From Bacteroidales bacterium (GTDB lineage Bacteria; Bacteroidota; Bacteroidia; Bacteroidales; UBA932): DNA of 64,000 bases. The DNA is taken from contig JALCMW010000002.1 in the NCBI GenBank assembly GCA_022648685.1, forward strand, positions 294,846 through 358,845, read 5' to 3'. Of the stretch, positions 1 through 9,358 are shown in pieces. Position 1 is the stretch's first letter. Each line of letters starts with the position of its first letter. The notes below the pieces were generated by a model, which did no database searches, was not told the DNA's origin, and worked only from the letters and a program-made list of their open reading frames with translations. Made by a program: the position numbers and the translations under genes.

Positions 1-107
1 GATATGCAGATATAATAATCCCCCAAGGCGGCCATAACAAAGTAGCCATAGAAATCATAGCGGCTACAATCGAGAAATCTTTGCATAAAATTCAGAAAAG
101 CAGTTAG
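1..107 (+). CDS. udk: Uridine kinase, C-terminal fragment (5' end outside window)
   Basis: Only the last 34 or so codons are present, read from base 3 to a TAG at 105-107. They encode an ending that includes YADIIIPQGGHNKVAIEII. This matches the C-terminus of uridine kinases, where ADLIIPxGGxNxVAI precedes the final helix. The enzyme phosphorylates uridine and cytidine in the pyrimidine salvage pathway. The next gene starts at the very next base, so the two are almost certainly cotranscribed. The identification rests on this short tail only. Confidence 0.7.
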   Translation, partial: YADIIIPQGGHNKVAIEIIAATIEKSLHKIQKSS

Positions 108-833
108 GTGAAAAGGCTAAAGACTGAAGATAAAATCGGTATCTACATTACCGTAATCGTCCATCTTACGGTGATTATAATATTATTAGTCACCCAAATA
201 GGTCTATCGCTAAAAAAGGAAGACGGTTTCGTACTGGACTTCTCGGGACAGAAAAGACAGACTGAACTTCAAGAAAATAAAGACAAGAAAGTTTTTGAAG
301 AAGAAATTGGCAAAAAAATTGATTACCTATTATCCGCAGGACAGCCAGCTTCACATGTCAAGAATATCGCAGTAAACCGGGGCGAACTCAAAGATGACAG
401 AAACACCGATGCAAAGAAACTTTACAAAGATGCGGAACAGCTTGAAAAAGATCTGAAAGAAGGTGCTGATGTCAAAGATGAAGGTAATGATGACGATGGC
501 ACTGTAAATATAGACAGCAGTAATAAACCTGAAGATAAGGCAGAATCTTACAAAGGACCTTCCGTGGTTTCTTATATGCTTGAAGGAAGAAAGGCCAGCC
601 ATCTTTCCATCCCAGCATATAAATGTCTGGGAGGAGGTGAAGTAACAGTGATAATTGGCGTGGATAATTCGGGGAAAGTGATATATGCAAAAGTCAGCGA
701 CGATGTGTCTTCCGACGACGGCTGCCTCCGGAATTTCGCTGTAAGGGCGGCAAGGATGTCTAGATTCACAGTGTCAGCAACCGCCCCTGCCAGGCAAATG
801 GGAAATATTGTTTATTCATTTATTGCTCAATAA
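108..833 (+). CDS. Membrane-anchored protein with TonB-like C-terminal domain
   Basis: The 241-residue protein starts at a GTG directly after the udk stop codon. It has one N-terminal membrane segment (about residues 12-33), then a charged Lys/Glu/Asp-rich linker to about residue 150. The C-terminal region resembles the TonB or TonB-like fold: GGGEVTVIIGVDNSGKV followed by a CLRNFAVRAARMSRF helix and a closing strand. The layout is that of a periplasm-spanning energy transducer, although the usual proline-rich linker is replaced by an acidic and basic one. No ExbB or ExbD partners are nearby. It sits in a tight plus-strand cluster with a deaminase and a protease. Its function is inferred from the fold only. 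Confidence 0.6.
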   Translation: MKRLKTEDKIGIYITVIVHLTVIIILLVTQIGLSLKKEDGFVLDFSGQKRQTELQENKDKKVFEEEIGKKIDYLLSAGQPASHVKNIAVNRGELKDDRNTDAKKLYKDAEQLEKDLKEGADVKDEGNDDDGTVNIDSSNKPEDKAESYKGPSVVSYMLEGRKASHLSIPAYKCLGGGEVTVIIGVDNSGKVIYAKVSDDVSSDDGCLRNFAVRAARMSRFTVSATAPARQMGNIVYSFIAQ

Positions 834-842
834 CGTTTTATT

Positions 843-1247
843 ATGGAGAAGTTTGATCGCAAATATATGGAAATGGCAGCAATATGGGCACAGAACTCGT
901 ATTGCAAAAGACGTAAGGTCGGAGCCTTGCTTGTCAAAGAAAATATGATCATATCGGACGGATACAACGGAACACCTTCCGGATTCGAAAATATATGTGA
1001 AGATGAAAACGGAGTAACAAAGCCATATGTGCTTCATGCAGAAGCCAATGCGATCACTAAAGTTGCAAAATCCGGAAACAGCAGCAAGGGTGCCACGCTA
1101 TACGTAACCGCAGCTCCATGCGTAGAATGTGCCAAACTCATTATACAGGCAGGAATAAAAAGAGTCGTATATAAAGATGATTACCGGCTGACGGACGGAC
1201 GTGATCTTTTGTCAAGAGCAGGCATCGAAATAGAAAAAATAGATTGA
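843..1247 (+). CDS. Deoxycytidylate (dCMP) deaminase family protein
   Basis: The 134-residue protein belongs to the zinc-dependent cytidine/deoxycytidylate deaminase family (ComEB-like). The zinc site is complete: His65-Ala-Glu67 in the HAE motif, with Glu67 as proton shuttle, and the PCxxC pair Cys93 and Cys96. The YNGTPSGFENICE segment near residues 41-53 matches the dCMP-type substrate loop. The expected reaction is dCMP to dUMP for thymidylate synthesis in the cytoplasm. The length is typical of the short bacterial form. The following protease gene begins two bases after the stop codon. Confidence 0.85.
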   Translation: MEKFDRKYMEMAAIWAQNSYCKRRKVGALLVKENMIISDGYNGTPSGFENICEDENGVTKPYVLHAEANAITKVAKSGNSSKGATLYVTAAPCVECAKLIIQAGIKRVVYKDDYRLTDGRDLLSRAGIEIEKID

Positions 1248-1248
1248 A

Positions 1249-2853
1249 ATGAATACTAAATTCAAAACTGGATATCTGCCGGCTTTACTGGGGATTTTCA
1301 TAGGCGTTCTCTTATCAATGATCGTATTCAGGGTCGTAATACGATACGGAAAAGTCCGCGCCGGCGCTGAAAATTGGAGAAAACTGACACTTATACTTCA
1401 TGAAGTCCAGAAAAATTATGTGGACTCCGTAGATGTCAGCAAAGTAACCGATGCTGCCGTAGAAGGAGCATTGGCGGCATTGGATCCACATTCCATATAT
1501 ATGCCTCCTGCCGAGTTGAAAAAGACGCAGACAGAACTGGAAGGTAATTTCGACGGTATCGGGATACAATTCAACGTACCAAATGATACCGCCGTAATAA
1601 TGGACGTCATTCCGGGAGGCCCTTCGGAGAAAGCAGGACTACAACAGGGAGACAGGATAATAAAAGTCGGAACAAAGGATATAGCAGGCGTGAAATTTCC
1701 ACAGGACAGCATTGTAAGCAACATCAAAGGACCTGCAGGGACAAAAGTAAAAATTATCGTGGATAGGGACGGCATACTCATCCCTTTCAATATAACCAGA
1801 GGGAAAATTCCACTTCACAGCATAGACGCAGCCTTCATGATAAACAAAACCACAGGCTATATACGTCTGAACAAATTCTCGAAAACGACATCGGACGAAT
1901 TCGACGAAGCGAGCGGGAAGTTGCTGGCTAAAGGCATGCAAAGAATGATACTGGATCTCAGGGACAATCCCGGAGGCTATTTCGAACAAGCGCTCTTGCT
2001 ATGTAACGAGTTTCTGGATAAAGGTAACAACATAGTCTATATCAAAGGTCTCCACAGAAAGAAAGAAAGTTATGAGGCTGATGGAAAAGGGAAACTCAAA
2101 GATGTGCGACTCACGGTCCTGATAAATGAAAATTCGGCATCTTCCAGTGAAATAGTTGCCGGAGCGATGCAAGATAATGACAGAGGTGTTCTGGTAGGAC
2201 GGAGATCTTTCGGAAAAGGACTTGTCCAAGAACCGATATTCTTTACCGACGGTTCAGGTGTCAGGATAACTGTGGCCAGATACTATACGCCTTCAGGCAG
2301 ATGCATACAAAAGCCATATGACAATATGGAAGATTACCAATATGATATTTACAAAAGATATACAGACGGTGAAATGCTTACAAGAGACAGCATCAAAGTT
2401 GACAAGAAAGAAGCATATACAACCACAGGCGGCCGTACCGTATACGGAGGAGGCGGAATAATTCCGGATATCTTCGTACCTCTGGATACGACGAAAGCAA
2501 CTTCGTTTTTTATCAAATGCAATAAGAAAGCAACTCAAATGCGTTTTGCCTCTGCCATATTCGATGAATATAAAGACAATATTTCAAATATATCCGATTA
2601 CAATACCTTGAACAAATTCTTGGATAATCTAGACATTGCATCAAAATTCAAGGCATATGCGGCAAAAACCGACGGAATCAGGCCGGTTCCCGGAGAATGG
2701 GAGAAAACGCAAGAATACCTCATACCGCAACTTAAAGCACTGATAGGCCGATACTCCAAACTCGGGGACAACGCTTTTTACAAATTGTATATGGGCGTTG
2801 ACGTTACGCTTATGAAAGCGGTAAACTCCCCAAGTACGTTAAAACAGCAATAA
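1249..2853 (+). CDS. C-terminal processing peptidase, S41 family
   Basis: The 534-residue protein has an N-terminal membrane anchor (about residues 9-31), a PDZ domain around residues 95-180 and an S41 protease domain from about 190 to 400. The Ser/Lys dyad is visible: NENSASSSE gives Ser298 and RRSFGKGLVQ gives Lys323 with Gln327, at the 25-residue spacing seen in CtpB and Prc. The C-terminal 150 residues (from about 385) are a Bacteroidota-type extension. The enzyme probably trims envelope proteins from the C-terminus in the periplasm. It lies two bases downstream of the dCMP deaminase and ends an apparent four-gene plus-strand operon. The next gene converges on it ten bases away with no obvious terminator. 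Confidence 0.9.
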   Translation: MNTKFKTGYLPALLGIFIGVLLSMIVFRVVIRYGKVRAGAENWRKLTLILHEVQKNYVDSVDVSKVTDAAVEGALAALDPHSIYMPPAELKKTQTELEGNFDGIGIQFNVPNDTAVIMDVIPGGPSEKAGLQQGDRIIKVGTKDIAGVKFPQDSIVSNIKGPAGTKVKIIVDRDGILIPFNITRGKIPLHSIDAAFMINKTTGYIRLNKFSKTTSDEFDEASGKLLAKGMQRMILDLRDNPGGYFEQALLLCNEFLDKGNNIVYIKGLHRKKESYEADGKGKLKDVRLTVLINENSASSSEIVAGAMQDNDRGVLVGRRSFGKGLVQEPIFFTDGSGVRITVARYYTPSGRCIQKPYDNMEDYQYDIYKRYTDGEMLTRDSIKVDKKEAYTTTGGRTVYGGGGIIPDIFVPLDTTKATSFFIKCNKKATQMRFASAIFDEYKDNISNISDYNTLNKFLDNLDIASKFKAYAAKTDGIRPVPGEWEKTQEYLIPQLKALIGRYSKLGDNAFYKLYMGVDVTLMKAVNSPSTLKQQ

Positions 2854-2862
2854 CCGGAATAT

Positions 2863-4524
2863 CTAGTTTTTACCGTTTCTCTGATAAAGATACCTTTTTA
2901 TGCTTCTTTTAGGAGTCCTTTCGAAGTCTTCGGGCATGAATTCCATTTTTGCTATTTTGGCATAATTAGGCAATTGCTTGTTGACTTCAGGCAAAGCACT
3001 CATTATCCTTGCCTCTAGTCCCGAGCGTGTCATGCCGTCAAGTTCAGCCTGATGGTAATCCGGATAGACCAACGCAGTAAGGCCTCTGTCTTCGATAACG
3101 AGGGAATCAACGACATAAGTAATGGTATTTACTACGGCCTCCAATTCCTCCGGATATATGTTTTGTCCGGAAGGCCCTAGTATCATGCACTTGGAACGGC
3201 CCTTGATGAAAAGATAGCCATCCTCGTCTATCACACCCATATCACCTGTCTTGAACCAGCCGTCTTCGGTAAACACACTCTTTGTGGCTTCATCATTTTT
3301 GAAATAGCCGAGAAAGACATTCGCGCCTTTGACAAGAACTTCCCCGGGGATATTCTTGGGATCTTCCGAATCTATCCTGATTTCCATATTCGGGGCGGCT
3401 TTTCCACAGGAAAAAAGTTTTGTCTTGTTCCAATGCGCATAAGTGATAATAGGCGCGCATTCGGTCATTCCGTAACCTACGGTAAAACGGAAGCCTATTT
3501 TACGGAAGAACTTCTCGACTTCAGGATTGAAAGCGGCACCGCCTGCAATTACCTCTTCGAATCGTCCTCCGAATGCACTTACAAGTTCCTTGCATATCCT
3601 TTTCTGAATTATCTGATCCAGGATAGGGAGATTCATTATCAGCTTGTTCCTGTCCAATATCGGTTTCAGCATGGATTTGTATACCTTCTCGATAATAAGG
3701 GGAACGGCGATTATCACATCGGGCTTGACATCTGCAAAAGCCTGCATGATAATCTTTGGACTCGGAACTCTGGTAAGAAAATGCACATGGGCTCCAATGC
3801 ACATCTCGAACAAGAATTCGAACATCAATCCGTACATATGTGCAGAAGGAAGCATGGATACAACATTCGCCTCGTTATCCAGCATCGGAACGGCATTAAA
3901 ATGGGCGAATTCGATATTTGAAAGCAAAGCTCTGTAAGGAATCATAACCCCCTTTGAAAAGCCCGATGTCCCTGATGTATAATTTATAAGGGCAAGTTCA
4001 TCAGCACTGTCTTCATAATAGTTCAGGTCATCTTCTGTGAAATTGTTGGGATATGATTTTCCGAACAATTCATTTAGATGTTTTCTCACATCCAGCATCT
4101 TTTCCGTCTTGGCATACAGAAAATTCAACGTATTGATCTGGACAACGACATAAAGTCCCGGCATTTCATTCTCGGAAAGGCCTTCCCATATTACATCATC
4201 GACAAAAAGCACCTTTGCTTCCGAATGATTTACAAGGTAATGTATATTCCCCGGTTTGAATTCATGCAGAATAGGAACAGGAACGGCACCGTAAGTCAGG
4301 GCGGCAAGGAAGCACACACCCCAGTTCGCCTGATTGCGTGAACAAATGGCGACCTTGTCCCCTCTTTCCAGTCCGCATTCCCTGAAAGCGATATGAAGTT
4401 TTGCTATGCGCCTGGCAACATCCCTGTAAGGCAGTGTAATACCGCGATAATTCGAAAGAGCCGGTCTGTCCCAGTTCTCTCTGAAACTTTTTTCCAGGAG
4501 TTTATTAACTGAATGAAATTCCAT
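2863..4524 (-). CDS. AMP-binding synthetase, long-chain acyl-CoA ligase-like
   Basis: The 553-residue enzyme belongs to the ANL adenylating superfamily. The phosphate-binding loop YTSGTSGFSKG lies at residues 182-192. Further on are the VGYGMTECAP adenine-site motif and GWFKTGDMGVIDEDGYLFIKGR, which carries the hinge aspartate and arginine. The LGPSGQNIYPEELEA segment is typical of fatty acyl-CoA or acyl-ACP synthetases. It is therefore expected to activate a fatty acid with ATP to the acyl-adenylate and then the thioester. The exact substrate is not determined. The start is 14 bases downstream of the preceding minus-strand gene, so the pair is probably cotranscribed. Confidence 0.85.
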   Translation of the reverse strand: MEFHSVNKLLEKSFRENWDRPALSNYRGITLPYRDVARRIAKLHIAFRECGLERGDKVAICSRNQANWGVCFLAALTYGAVPVPILHEFKPGNIHYLVNHSEAKVLFVDDVIWEGLSENEMPGLYVVVQINTLNFLYAKTEKMLDVRKHLNELFGKSYPNNFTEDDLNYYEDSADELALINYTSGTSGFSKGVMIPYRALLSNIEFAHFNAVPMLDNEANVVSMLPSAHMYGLMFEFLFEMCIGAHVHFLTRVPSPKIIMQAFADVKPDVIIAVPLIIEKVYKSMLKPILDRNKLIMNLPILDQIIQKRICKELVSAFGGRFEEVIAGGAAFNPEVEKFFRKIGFRFTVGYGMTECAPIITYAHWNKTKLFSCGKAAPNMEIRIDSEDPKNIPGEVLVKGANVFLGYFKNDEATKSVFTEDGWFKTGDMGVIDEDGYLFIKGRSKCMILGPSGQNIYPEELEAVVNTITYVVDSLVIEDRGLTALVYPDYHQAELDGMTRSGLEARIMSALPEVNKQLPNYAKIAKMEFMPEDFERTPKRSIKRYLYQRNGKN

Positions 4525-4538
4525 TATGTAATTTTAAT

Positions 4539-6800
4539 TTAATTTAATTTTATTTTTCTTTGTTTTCCGTCACGACATGTAACGTTCAGATATGATTCCC
4601 CGACTTCTATCTTGCTGTCGGGACTTATCATTTTGTTCCCTTTCGTATCCGTCAGGGCATCACCTCCGTAAAATCCGAAAATGAGAGTGGATTCGGAAGT
4701 TCTTACAACCCAATAATTCTTTTTATTAACCTTTATGAGCTCGGGTAATTCCTTTATCGTTTTTTTTGATGTCATACCCTTCCAGCCTGAAGGGATTTTT
4801 CCATGTATATCATACATGCAGATAGTGTTATCCTTATGCAGGACCATTACATTATAGCCTTTTGCTCCTGTAAAATCATATACGGCAGGTCCTAGGAGCA
4901 CATCCTTTCCCAAGTCGACAGGAAAGTGTGATACGAATCGTCCGAGTCTGTCTATAAGGTATAATCGGGAACCGGCGCAAAAAAGATACTGAATCTTGCC
5001 GTTGGCATAATAATCTATTCCTTCTACGGCACCGCAAATCGGCTTTGAAAAAGGGACACCCCACATGCTTTTTCCGCTCAATTCTTTTAAAACCAGATAC
5101 ATATTGGGTCTCTGTTCGAAGAGGCATTCCTTGCCTGTTCCGGAATTCATCACTTTGAAAGGACCTTTCGGAACTACTACTGTCGTATCTTCGGCCATTA
5201 GCGGAGAAACCGGTGAATCTGCCGGTTCATCCCTGGACACATCCAAATATAATTTAAGATCGGACTCTTCTTTGCGTACAAACATAACTGCCGGAGAATA
5301 TGAAATTCCGGTCAATGTCCTTCTCAGAGATCCGGCAACGACATCGGTTGCAACATCATCAAATCTTGAAGCAAAACCGGATATTGAAAAATATGAAAAG
5401 AATACGCAACCATCCATATCGTTCAAAGATGAAGAAAGTCCGGAATGATCCAGACATTCCCCGAGAGATGGACCGGAAGCGGAAAGAGAAAGAAAAGATT
5501 TGACATCATCCCTGGCACCTATCACTATATAACCGTTTTTACCCGCACATGAAGATTCATCTTTCAACGAAAAGAAATTACCGAAAACGGCAGAAGCAAA
5601 ACCGGCGAATTTATTCTCAGTCAACGGAAAATCCTTTTTCTGTGTCCCTGTACGTAGCAGAATGACGGATTTAAGCTGATTTCCGGCAAGAAAAGTCGCC
5701 ATGGAAATTTCTTTCACGTTTTTATCTTTCATAAAATCGGCAGGAGCCGTTCCCGTCTTCAACTTAAGGGTGGAAGCTTTGTTTCCGTATTTTTCTTTCA
5801 AACCGGAAGCGTCAAGATATCTGCCAAAAGCATTCAAATATGATTCAAGAGAATTCAAAGGCAATGAGACGGCAAAAACGGTGGAAGAAGGCAAAATTTC
5901 CATAACACGCGGAATAGAACCGGAAACAGATTTGAATACATTGAAGAAATATGAAGGATCGTCTGAGCTCTCGGCAAGGCCTGTCATTGAAAATAGATTT
6001 CCGGAATTATCCGTAAGACGCAAAAAGCCCCAATCGGCCAACTTCTTGAAGAAATCCGAATAACGCAGATATTTACCTTTCACGATCCGGCTCAGCAATT
6101 TGTCCGAATTGTCAAGAGAGAAAAACATGAGGGTCCGTCCTTCCGCATCGGCAGCTATCTCGGAAAATCTTTCATCATCAAGAATAGAATGGCCTTCTGC
6201 AATATGTCTTTCGGCCGAATTAACTATGGTTTCAGACGGCGAAGCTATTACAAGTTCCAACCCGTCAAGGGAAGAACCAGAATATGCAGTCCCCGAACAG
6301 GAAAATACGGAACAATGTAGATCTGCTGAATCGGCTGCTGCAATAACGCTTTCCCTTTCGGAAGAATCCGATGCTGAGCAATCATAACCTATAATTATCA
6401 AAGGAACCAGATCCCCGTTATAATGTAAGGAGACCAGAAAAGATGCATCTTTCAAAATCCCTGATTTCCTGCCGGAAACCGAAGAAGAGAGATAGGACAG
6501 AAATCCGGAAATGTTGCCATCTGAGGAATAGCCGAAATAATCCGAGAGAATATTAGTGGTATCGCACAAAAGCGAAAGTCCGTCTTCGAGTCTGTCGGAA
6601 TAGAAAACGGCAGCGGCATCCGAAGGAACAGCCGGTAAGATACGATAATTGGAAACGGCGACAATAGAATTTCTATCGGACTTCTTATTTCCGGACCTGA
6701 ACCTGCCGGAATATAAAAAAAAGACTGAAACAGCTGTAGCTATTATCAAAACGGCAAGAACCGAAAGATATACGATTAGACCTTTTCTATTCATTTTCAA
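4539..6800 (-). CDS. Large membrane-anchored protein of unknown function
   Basis: I do not recognise this 753-residue protein by family name. It has a short basic N-terminus, one membrane segment (about residues 9-29) and a long, serine-rich extracytoplasmic part. The last 190 residues contain repeated beta-strand units such as GIDYYANGKIQYLFCAGSRL and YNVMVLHKDNTICMYDIHGK, which look like blades of a PQQ- or WD40-like propeller. It is the first gene of a two-gene minus-strand unit with the acyl-CoA synthetase, and a promoter-like element lies about 75 bases upstream. A large anchored protein next to a fatty-acid-activating enzyme suggests an envelope role, but that is only an inference from position. 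Confidence 0.55.
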   Translation of the reverse strand: MKMNRKGLIVYLSVLAVLIIATAVSVFFLYSGRFRSGNKKSDRNSIVAVSNYRILPAVPSDAAAVFYSDRLEDGLSLLCDTTNILSDYFGYSSDGNISGFLSYLSSSVSGRKSGILKDASFLVSLHYNGDLVPLIIIGYDCSASDSSERESVIAAADSADLHCSVFSCSGTAYSGSSLDGLELVIASPSETIVNSAERHIAEGHSILDDERFSEIAADAEGRTLMFFSLDNSDKLLSRIVKGKYLRYSDFFKKLADWGFLRLTDNSGNLFSMTGLAESSDDPSYFFNVFKSVSGSIPRVMEILPSSTVFAVSLPLNSLESYLNAFGRYLDASGLKEKYGNKASTLKLKTGTAPADFMKDKNVKEISMATFLAGNQLKSVILLRTGTQKKDFPLTENKFAGFASAVFGNFFSLKDESSCAGKNGYIVIGARDDVKSFLSLSASGPSLGECLDHSGLSSSLNDMDGCVFFSYFSISGFASRFDDVATDVVAGSLRRTLTGISYSPAVMFVRKEESDLKLYLDVSRDEPADSPVSPLMAEDTTVVVPKGPFKVMNSGTGKECLFEQRPNMYLVLKELSGKSMWGVPFSKPICGAVEGIDYYANGKIQYLFCAGSRLYLIDRLGRFVSHFPVDLGKDVLLGPAVYDFTGAKGYNVMVLHKDNTICMYDIHGKIPSGWKGMTSKKTIKELPELIKVNKKNYWVVRTSESTLIFGFYGGDALTDTKGNKMISPDSKIEVGESYLNVTCRDGKQRKIKLN

Positions 6801-6874
6801 TCAATTACCTCAGAAAAAGTATTCCACCTTGGGGCGGAGTAAACCTTTTTGTGGTAAAAATCATATATATATGG

Positions 6875-6882
6875 CAAATTTA
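6875..6882 (-). promoter_or_regulatory. Probable -7 element upstream of the 753-residue protein gene
   Basis: On the minus strand the bases read TAAATTTG, a perfect match to the Bacteroidota -7 element TAnnTTTG. It lies 75 bases before the start codon at 6800. No clear TTTG is present at the -33 position, so this is a moderate-confidence call. Confidence 0.4.
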
Positions 6883-6948
6883 CAAAAAAAAGCCGAATAA
6901 TCGCATTATAGGATAATAGGGACATAAAATGCGAAAAAAACGAATGAA

Positions 6949-8280
6949 TTACTTCGTCAGGGAATCTACGGCATCATGCATCTTTCGGAATGAAAATCTT
7001 TTCAGCGTATTATCCATTTTCATTCTGATCTTATCGTTGCACAAATTGCCTATCGAGCCTTCGTGGGTATGATGCAGCTTACCGTGATATTCGAATGTGC
7101 CTTTTTGAACGGAATCTCCAACCTGCCTGTATGCATCTCTGAAAGGGACACCTTGGGATACAAGATGATTGACCTCCTCTACACTGAAAGCAAATTTATA
7201 TTTAGGATCATCCATTACATCTTCGACGACTTCCATATTTTCCACGGCATAAGACGCAATGTCGAGACAATCATATATTTCATCGAAGAGAGGAATGAAT
7301 ACTTCTTTTATGATTTGCATGTCCCTGAAGTAACCTGAAGGCAGATTGCCTGTAATCAAACGGATTGTATTGGAAGCTCCCTGGATTTTGTTACAGTGCG
7401 CCCTGATAAGTTCGAACACATCCGGATTCTTCTTATGCGGCATTATGCTTGACCCTGTCGTCATTCTGTCGGGAAGATGAATGAAGCCGAAATTCTGGCT
7501 GGCGAACAGACAACCGTCCACTGCTAGTCTTCCGACAGTTTCCGCTACCGAAGCCAAGGCAAAGGATATAATCCTTTCGGTCTTTCCCCTCCCCATCTGG
7601 GCATAAACGACGTTGTAATCCAGATCGTCAAACCCAAGCAGACGTGTTGTCATCGTCCTGTTGATAGGAGCCGAAGAACCGTAGCCGGCAGCAGCCCCGA
7701 GAGGATTCTGATCGGTAACCTCCCAGGCGGCAAGCATCATAAGCATATCATCTGCCAGACTTTCGGCATAAGCGCCGAACCACAAGCCGAAAGAAGACGG
7801 CATCGCTACCTGAAGATGAGTGTAACCCGGTATGAGTACATTTTTGTACATTTCGCTCTTTCTCTGAAGCACATCAAAAAGAGACTTTATCTTGATTACA
7901 GCCTTTTCTATGGCATCTCGCGAAAACAACTTCAGATCCACCATGACCTGATCGTTTCTTGAACGTCCCGTATGGACTTTCTTGCCTATATCTCCAAGTT
8001 TCTTGGTAAGAAGCAATTCCACTTGGGAATGGATGTCTTCCACATCGTCGTCTATGACGAATTTGCCCTCTTCAGCTATTTTGTACAGCTTCTTCAATTC
8101 AACTAGCAAAACATCAAGCTCCGACTTCTCCAAAAGTCCCACGCTTTCCAGCATGGTGATGTGAGCCATCGTACCCAAAATATCGTAAGGAGCAAGAAAC
8201 ATATCCATCTCCCTGTCATGACCTACCGTAAAGCGGTCTATCTTCTCATCCTCCGAAAATCCTTTATCCCAAAGTTTCAT
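6949..8280 (-). CDS. argH: Argininosuccinate lyase
   Basis: The 443-residue enzyme of the fumarase/aspartase superfamily cleaves argininosuccinate to arginine and fumarate, the last step of arginine synthesis. The superfamily signature GSSIMPHKKNPD is intact, as are HTGRSRNDQV (substrate-binding loop) and GYTHLQVAMP. The length is near the family norm of about 450. The gene is last in the minus-strand arg operon. Its ATG overlaps the end of the upstream deacylase gene by four bases, which indicates translational coupling. A weak inverted repeat (CGCATT/AATGCG, 6901-6932) follows the stop codon but lacks a convincing U-tract. Confidence 0.95.
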   Translation of the reverse strand: MKLWDKGFSEDEKIDRFTVGHDREMDMFLAPYDILGTMAHITMLESVGLLEKSELDVLLVELKKLYKIAEEGKFVIDDDVEDIHSQVELLLTKKLGDIGKKVHTGRSRNDQVMVDLKLFSRDAIEKAVIKIKSLFDVLQRKSEMYKNVLIPGYTHLQVAMPSSFGLWFGAYAESLADDMLMMLAAWEVTDQNPLGAAAGYGSSAPINRTMTTRLLGFDDLDYNVVYAQMGRGKTERIISFALASVAETVGRLAVDGCLFASQNFGFIHLPDRMTTGSSIMPHKKNPDVFELIRAHCNKIQGASNTIRLITGNLPSGYFRDMQIIKEVFIPLFDEIYDCLDIASYAVENMEVVEDVMDDPKYKFAFSVEEVNHLVSQGVPFRDAYRQVGDSVQKGTFEYHGKLHHTHEGSIGNLCNDKIRMKMDNTLKRFSFRKMHDAVDSLTK

Positions 8281-9335
8281 ATCCTGTCTATTTTTAAACC
8301 GTCAAGAAGTTTTACGAACTGTTCCGCTCCTTTACGGATTTCATCAATAACTATATACTCGTCTGCAATGTGGGAACGAGCCGAATCCCCGGGGCCTATT
8401 TTCACCGTAGGAAAAGGAGACAAGGCCTGATTACTGGTCGTAGGTGACCCGAATGAATCCAGTCCCAGCGATTTCCCTCTTCTTACGAACGGATGCGAAG
8501 AATCGAGATGGGAACTTCCAAGTCTTGTAGACCTGGCAAGGACTTCGCAATCCACCGACTTCTTTATATCGGCAAGTAGTCCCGTATTCGTATACATTCC
8601 GTTCGGACGGATATCGACCACAAACGAACATACATCCGGAATCACATTATGCTGGATACCGGAATTGATCTGGGTCACAGTCATTCTTACGGGTCCGAGA
8701 AACGGTGATTCCCTTTCGAAGCGATGTGTCCTGAACCACTCCACCGAAGGTAAAGCTTCATAGATGGCATTTATTCCTTCATCCCTCGCCGCATGTCCGC
8801 TTTTTCCATAAGATTTGCAATCCAAAACCATAAGCCCTTTTTCCGCAACAGCCATTCTCATGCACGTAGGCTCCCCTATTACGCCGAAATCGATTTTCCC
8901 TATTTCCGGGAAGATACACTCTATACCGTTCTTTCCGCTTATTTCTTCTTCCGCAGTAGCGGAAAATATCAGCCGGTAAGGCTGGGGATGCGAAGTCAAA
9001 TCCAAATATGCCGACAACAAAGCGACTAGCGAACCTCCATCATCGTTACTGCCCAAACCGTAGATGCGGCCATCATCTTCGAAAGGGACAAATGGATCCC
9101 GGCTATAACCTGAAGAAGGTTTTACCGTATCGATATGGGCATTAAGCAATATTACCGGACGACCGTCATCTTCCTTGGATGATGAGAGCCAAAGATTATC
9201 TTTTTTCCTTTCCGGATACAAACCGTTGCCTTTCATCCATGATTCCAGAAAATCAGCGGCGGCTGATTCCTCCCTGCTGATAGAAGGAATGGAAATCATG
9301 GATTCGAGAAGTCCGATAAAAGATTCAAATTCCAT
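8277..9335 (-). CDS. argE: N-acyl-citrulline/N-acyl-ornithine deacylase, M20 family
   Basis: This M20 metallopeptidase-family deacylase has about 352 residues. The metal motifs are present: NAHIDTV with its His and Asp near residue 69, LGSNDDGGS with the bridging Asp, and the catalytic glutamates in ATAEEEISG. A dimerisation domain follows, centred on HAARDEGINA. I chose the ATG at 9335 over a TTG three codons upstream. In an operon with a succinylornithine-type transcarbamylase, the substrate should be N-succinylcitrulline (or N-acetylcitrulline), not N-acetylornithine. That is inferred from context. The gene overlaps argH by four bases and follows argB by 23 bases. Confidence 0.85.
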   Translation of the reverse strand: MEFESFIGLLESMISIPSISREESAAADFLESWMKGNGLYPERKKDNLWLSSSKEDDGRPVILLNAHIDTVKPSSGYSRDPFVPFEDDGRIYGLGSNDDGGSLVALLSAYLDLTSHPQPYRLIFSATAEEEISGKNGIECIFPEIGKIDFGVIGEPTCMRMAVAEKGLMVLDCKSYGKSGHAARDEGINAIYEALPSVEWFRTHRFERESPFLGPVRMTVTQINSGIQHNVIPDVCSFVVDIRPNGMYTNTGLLADIKKSVDCEVLARSTRLGSSHLDSSHPFVRRGKSLGLDSFGSPTTSNQALSPFPTVKIGPGDSARSHIADEYIVIDEIRKGAEQFVKLLDGLKIDRI

Positions 9336-9358
9336 ATAAAACAAATAATAAAAAATGA

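Noticed and set aside
1416..1790. 124-codon open frame on the minus strand
   Set aside because: Antisense to the PDZ region of the S41 protease gene.
9335..9344. TTG start for the deacylase gene
   Set aside because: It adds only three residues, and the ATG at 9335 begins the family-like MEFESF sequence.
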